A stretch of DNA of 64,000 nucleotides, taken from assembly GCF_022179185.1 (NCBI RefSeq), contig NZ_BPQJ01000028.1:1-64000 (forward strand), read 5' to 3'. This DNA comes from Methylobacterium frigidaeris (GTDB taxonomy: Bacteria; Pseudomonadota; Alphaproteobacteria; Rhizobiales; Beijerinckiaceae). The notes below the pieces were generated by a model. The model saw only the letters and a program-made list of their open reading frames with translations, had not been told where the DNA came from and did not search any database. Shown piece after piece: positions 60,615 to 64,000 of the stretch. The position numbers and the translations under genes are program-made. Position 1 is the stretch's first letter. Every line of letters starts with the position of its first letter.

Positions 60615-61517
60615 TTACCGGGACGCCTCGCCTTGCCAGCGAAGGGCGTCGATCAGGCTTCGCATCGCCGGGGTGACCTGCCGGTCCGGGTAGTAGAGAT
60701 GGCAGCCAGGGAACGGCGGGCACCAGAAATTGAGCACCTGAACCAGACGGCCGGCCGCGATGTCGTCGGCGACCTCGTCCTCCAGCATGTAGCCGAGTCC
60801 AGCCCCGGCCCTGACGGCGGCGGCCGCCAGGTTCCCATCGTTCGCGATCAACTGGCCACTCGCGCGGACCCGAACCTCCCGGCCGTCGCGGGCGAACTCC
60901 CACGGCAGCAAGCCACCTCCGCCGACTAGGCGGTAGTTCACGCAGCAATGCGCCTCCAGGTCGGCCGGCGTGTCCGGTTGCGGGTGGCGCGCGAAGTAGT
61001 CCGGGGTCCCGACCACCACCGTGCGCAGGTCGGGCCCGACGCGCACCGCGACCATGTCCCGCTCGACCGTTTCGCCGAACCGGATGCCGGCGTCGAAGCC
61101 CGCCGCCACGATGTCGGTTAGCCGGTCGTCGACGATCACCTCCACCGAGACGGCCGGGTGGTTGATGAGGAAGCGGGGCAGCCTCGGTTCGAGGATGGTC
61201 CGCGCGGCGTAGGGGAACGTCGTCAGGCGCAGGCTGCCCGAGGGCTCGCCCCGCCAGTCGGCCAGCGCGTCGAGGCCCCGGGCAACCTCATCGAGGGCGG
61301 GGGCGACGGAGCGCAGCAGCCGCTCGCCGGCAGGGGTCGGGGCGACGCTGCGCGTAGTGCGGGCGAGGAGCCGCACACCGTAGCGCACCTCCAGTGCCCG
61401 CACCGTGTGGCTGAGGGCGGAGGCCGACAGCCCCATCTCGGCCGCCGCCCGGGTGAAGCTGCGATGGCGCGCCACCGCCGCGAAGGCCGCCAGATCGTCG
61501 AGGGTGCCGCGTCGCAT
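60615..61517 (-). CDS. LysR-family transcriptional regulator
   Basis: This 300-residue LysR regulator has the helix-turn-helix in FAAVARHRSFTRAAAEMGLSASALSHTVRALE. The effector domain from about 90 includes GFDAGIRFGETVERDMVAVRVGP. That phrase is typical of the group that regulates neighbouring aldo-keto reductases and oxidoreductases. It is divergent from the aldo/keto reductase at 61613, with 95 bases between the starts, and is its probable regulator. Confidence 0.9.
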   Translation of the reverse strand: MRRGTLDDLAAFAAVARHRSFTRAAAEMGLSASALSHTVRALEVRYGVRLLARTTRSVAPTPAGERLLRSVAPALDEVARGLDALADWRGEPSGSLRLTTFPYAARTILEPRLPRFLINHPAVSVEVIVDDRLTDIVAAGFDAGIRFGETVERDMVAVRVGPDLRTVVVGTPDYFARHPQPDTPADLEAHCCVNYRLVGGGGLLPWEFARDGREVRVRASGQLIANDGNLAAAAVRAGAGLGYMLEDEVADDIAAGRLVQVLNFWCPPFPGCHLYYPDRQVTPAMRSLIDALRWQGEASR

Positions 61518-61612
61518 TCCTGAACCATGCTCATAAGCCCTTGCCGAGTATAACGGCTAATCGCGGCGCCGGTCGCGGATTACCTCTCGCGCTTCAACAG
61601 AGAGGCGCGACG

Positions 61613-62725
61613 ATGGACCTGACGCAGTATCGGACCCTAGGACGCTCGGGCTTGGCGGTGAGTCCGCTCGCTCTCGGCACCATGACCTTCGGCGCGGGCC
61701 GCTGGGGCTGCGACGCGGCGGCCGCGGGCGCGATCCTCGACCGCTACGTCGAGGCGGGCGGCAACTTCATCGACACGGCGGATGTCTATTCGGGTGGCAC
61801 GAGCGAGACGATGCTCGGCGACATGGTCGCGGAGCGCGGGCTGCGCGACCGTCTCGTCATCGCGACGAAGTCCGGCTTCTCGCGCGCGCAGGGCACGCCG
61901 CTCGCCGGCGGCAACAGTGCCCGCAACATTCGCGCAGGCCTGGAAGGCTCGCTGCGCCGTCTCAAGACCGGCTGGATCGACCTCTACTGGACGCATGTCT
62001 GGGACCGGACCACGCCACCCGAGGAGGTGCTGCGCGCCCTGACCGATGCCGTAACGCGCGGCGACATACTCTACTACGGCTTCTCGAACGCCCCGGCCTG
62101 GTACGCGGCGCAGATCGCCACCCTGGCGCGCGCCCACAGCCTGCCGGAGCCGGTCGGCCTGCAATACGCCTACTCGCTGGTCGACCGCGGGGTGGAACTC
62201 GACGTGCTGCCCGCCGGCCGGGCGCTCGGCATGGGACTGGTGCCGTGGAGCCCCCTGGCGGCGGGCCTGCTCACAGGCAAGTACGGGCGCGACAAGCTCG
62301 CCGAAGCCGGGCCGGCGGGGTCGCTCCCGGACCGCGCGGGCGACGCGGCTGCCGGCGGCAGCGACGGGCGGTTGAACGGCGACAACCCATTCGGCGGCAT
62401 GCTGTTCACGGAGGCCAACTTCGCAGTGGTGGACGTGCTGCGGGCCGTTGCGGAAGAGACCGGCCGGCCGATGGCACAGGTGGCGCTCGCCTGGGTCGCG
62501 CGTCGGCCGGGCGTCTCTTCAGTCCTCGTCGGAGCGAGCCGCCCGGAGCAGCTCGTTCAGAACATCGGCGCGCTCGACATCACATTGTCCCCCGAGCAGC
62601 AGGGCCGCCTGGACGCGGCGGGGCGACCGCCGAGCCTCAACCCCTATTTCATTTTCGATCTGCCGATGCCGACCATCTTCGGGGGACAGGCGGTCGAGGC
62701 TTGGCGGGGCTCTCCGGCGTCCTGA
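61613..62725 (+). CDS. Aldo/keto reductase
   Basis: This 370-residue NADPH-dependent oxidoreductase has the (beta/alpha)8 barrel of the AKR family. The catalytic tetrad is visible as D54, Y59 (FIDTADVYSGG), K86 (VIATKSGF) and H128 (LYWTHVWD). The cofactor part includes VPWSPLAAGLLTGKY and SSVLVGASRPEQL. AGAGAGG lies before ATG 61613. A stable hairpin follows at 62744. Its substrate is an unidentified aldehyde or ketone. Confidence 0.92.
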   Translation: MDLTQYRTLGRSGLAVSPLALGTMTFGAGRWGCDAAAAGAILDRYVEAGGNFIDTADVYSGGTSETMLGDMVAERGLRDRLVIATKSGFSRAQGTPLAGGNSARNIRAGLEGSLRRLKTGWIDLYWTHVWDRTTPPEEVLRALTDAVTRGDILYYGFSNAPAWYAAQIATLARAHSLPEPVGLQYAYSLVDRGVELDVLPAGRALGMGLVPWSPLAAGLLTGKYGRDKLAEAGPAGSLPDRAGDAAAGGSDGRLNGDNPFGGMLFTEANFAVVDVLRAVAEETGRPMAQVALAWVARRPGVSSVLVGASRPEQLVQNIGALDITLSPEQQGRLDAAGRPPSLNPYFIFDLPMPTIFGGQAVEAWRGSPAS

Positions 62726-62743
62726 CGTCCCCGGCATTCCGGA

Positions 62744-62759
62744 GGGAGCGGGTGCTCCC
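62744..62759 (+). terminator. Rho-independent-like terminator after the aldo/keto reductase
   Basis: GGGAGC at 62744-62749 pairs with GCTCCC at 62754-62759 around a GGGT loop. GCCCCTTT follows, giving a short T-run. It lies 19 bases after the stop. Confidence 0.65.
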
Positions 62760-62904
62760 GCCCCTTTGCAGAAGCTGGGAACTTCCGCTTGCGGGCTGGC
62801 TGGCGGGGCGGTGAGCTACGGGCCGAACGGTTGGATTCGAGGCAATCCGCTTCCGGACCTCCAACAGGGGATGCGGCCGCCGAGCCGACGGGCCAAGGAC
62901 GCGT

Positions 62905-63813
62905 ATGGATATTGGTAGCTTCGACCTGAACTTGCTCAAGGCGTTCGACGCCCTCTACGCCGAGCGCCATGTGACGCGTGCCGGGCTGCGCATCGGTCTC
63001 AGCCAATCCGCTATGAGCGGCACCCTCACCCGCTTGCGGGAATTGCTCGCGGACGAATTGTTCGTGCGGACCCCGTCAGGCATGCGGCCCACTGCCCGCG
63101 CCGACGACCTCGCCGGCCCCGTGGCGGACGCGCTGCGCCTCGTGCGCGGCGCGTTGCAGGCCGACGGCTTCGAGCCCGCAACCGCCGAGCGTGCGTTCAC
63201 GGTCGCGATGAGCGACTACGCCGCGTTCGTCTTGTTGCCGCCGCTGCTGGCGCGCCTCGGCGTCGAGGCGCCGGGCATCGACCTGCGCGTGCGCGGGATG
63301 TTTGGCCGGGGCGAGGCGGTGGAACTCCTCGACAGCGGCGAGGCGAATCTCGCGGTCGGCGTTCCGGTCGAGGCATCGGCGCGCATCCTCACGCGGCCGC
63401 TGCTTCGGGAAGGCTTCGCCTGCATCGCCCGGCGCGGGCACCCCGCGTTCGCGGCCGGCGTCAATCTCGAAACCTTCGTGGCCGTGCCGCACCTCCTGGT
63501 CTCCCCCGAGGGTGACGGCCCGGGACTGGTCGACCGCAAGCTCGCCGAGCTGGGACTCAAGCGCCGCGTGGTGCTGAGCCTGCCGCAATTCCTGGTCGCG
63601 CCCTTCATCGTCGCCGAGAGCGACCTCGTCGCAACGCTCGCCGTCCGCGTCGCCCGGCGGTGCGCCGACTTCGGGGTCGGCATCACCGTGCACGAGCCGC
63701 CGGTCGTACTGCCCGATTGGCCGCTCGCGCTGATGTGGCACCGGCGAGCTGACGCGCACCCGGCCACCGCGTGGCTGCGCGACGTCATCGCCGAGGTCGC
63801 CGCGGCGGTCTGA
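62905..63813 (+). CDS. LysR-family transcriptional regulator
   Basis: This 302-residue LysR regulator is of the NodD/PcpR-like subgroup. It opens with DIGSFDLNLLKAFDALYAERHVTRAGLRIGLSQSAMSGTL and continues RLRELLADELFVRTPSGMRPT, both typical. The effector domain begins near 95 (FTVAMSDYAAFVLLP). It follows the aldo/keto reductase terminator and precedes an epimerase-type gene on the same strand, about 100 bases away. Its target may be that gene or one outside the window. Confidence 0.9.
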   Translation: MDIGSFDLNLLKAFDALYAERHVTRAGLRIGLSQSAMSGTLTRLRELLADELFVRTPSGMRPTARADDLAGPVADALRLVRGALQADGFEPATAERAFTVAMSDYAAFVLLPPLLARLGVEAPGIDLRVRGMFGRGEAVELLDSGEANLAVGVPVEASARILTRPLLREGFACIARRGHPAFAAGVNLETFVAVPHLLVSPEGDGPGLVDRKLAELGLKRRVVLSLPQFLVAPFIVAESDLVATLAVRVARRCADFGVGITVHEPPVVLPDWPLALMWHRRADAHPATAWLRDVIAEVAAAV

Positions 63814-63914
63814 AGCCATCGGCGCGAGCGATCTCGTCACATCAGAACGTACGATTTCCATCCAGCCCACGATTCCGATTGATCGGCCATGTCGAAGTCA
63901 AGGCGGTGGCGGGC

Positions 63915-64000
63915 ATGCGAGTTTTGGTGACAGGGGCGACGGGGTTGATCGGAGGCGCCGTGGCACGGCGCCTGAAACGGGGCGGCCATGAGGTCGTCGG
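63915..64000 (+). CDS. NAD-dependent epimerase/dehydratase, 5' end only
   Basis: Only the first 28 codons lie inside the window. They read MRVLVTGATGLIGGAVARRL and on, which is the Rossmann GxxGxxG cofactor motif of extended SDR epimerases and reductases. The start is ATG 63915. The rest of the gene is beyond the edge, so the specific function cannot be given. Confidence 0.75.
   Translation, partial: MRVLVTGATGLIGGAVARRLKRGGHEVV

Noticed and set aside
62724..62735. TGACGTCCCCGG resembling the IS3 end at 629-640
   Set aside because: The similarity is partial, no transposase remnant is near, and the sequence is the stop region of the aldo/keto reductase.
1..64000. CRISPR arrays, tRNA or rRNA genes, prophage modules
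   Set aside because: No regular spacer-repeat pattern, cloverleaf-type sequence, ribosomal RNA or phage structural or integrase gene was seen on reading either strand. This was by eye only.

Overview
The window is GC-rich DNA whose gene content and protein style suggest a plant- or soil-associated alphaproteobacterium of the order Hyphomicrobiales, most like Methylobacterium and its relatives. The pointers are a VirA/VirG-like two-component pair, several hybrid sensor kinases, IS3-family remnants and many LysR regulators. The taxon is an inference from family resemblance. No rRNA, tRNA or marker gene is present to confirm it, and I see no CRISPR array or phage module.

The left part (about 1-37.95 kb) is accessory and visibly decaying. 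It opens with the 3' half of an IS3-family element. A phytochelatin-synthase-like peptidase, a cytochrome P450 and a three-gene unit follow (VirG-like regulator, di-heme cytochrome c peroxidase, VirA-like hybrid kinase), then a second P450 broken by one TAG codon. Next come a GNAT protein, a family-1 glycosyltransferase and a LysR/SDR divergent pair. A small secreted protein leads into a class III adenylate cyclase interrupted by TAG, followed by a second phytochelatin-synthase-like copy carrying a frameshift and a TAG. An intact stress operon (ECF sigma, anti-sigma, catalase-like peroxidase, cytochrome b561) lies at 17.4-20.4 kb. From 20.4 to 37.9 kb two related PAS-type hybrid kinases sit among gene fragments (HWE kinase, HAD-like, alpha/beta hydrolase, glutamine amidotransferase, phosphatidylserine decarboxylase, TonB-receptor tail, IS3 orfA). 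Intact genes here include two tandem SemiSWEET half-transporters, a thioredoxin-reductase-like flavoprotein, a YihY/BrkB membrane protein and several small exported proteins.

The right part (about 37.98-64 kb) is compact and intact. It holds a CoA-transferase/SDR/ABC-binding-protein operon divergent from an IclR regulator. A long translationally coupled operon follows: peptide ABC importer, M20 peptidase, PNPOx-like flavoprotein and gamma-glutamyltransferase. Together these could import peptides or gamma-glutamyl conjugates and break them down. A siderophore-uptake operon (siderophore-interacting reductase, FhuC/D/B-like importer, TonB receptor) comes next. The end carries LysR/aldo-keto reductase/LysR genes and the start of an NAD-dependent epimerase.

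The observations most worth following are: the peroxidase gene sitting inside a VirG/VirA-like pair; five in-frame interruptions of recognisable genes that are all TAG; two coupled SemiSWEET genes that could form a heterodimer; a chimeric kinase fragment and a HAD-like fragment that flank a hybrid kinase with matching inverted 5' ends; a dispersed repeat of about 165 bp at 20.8 and 60.2 kb; and a nested inverted repeat at 11.0 kb.
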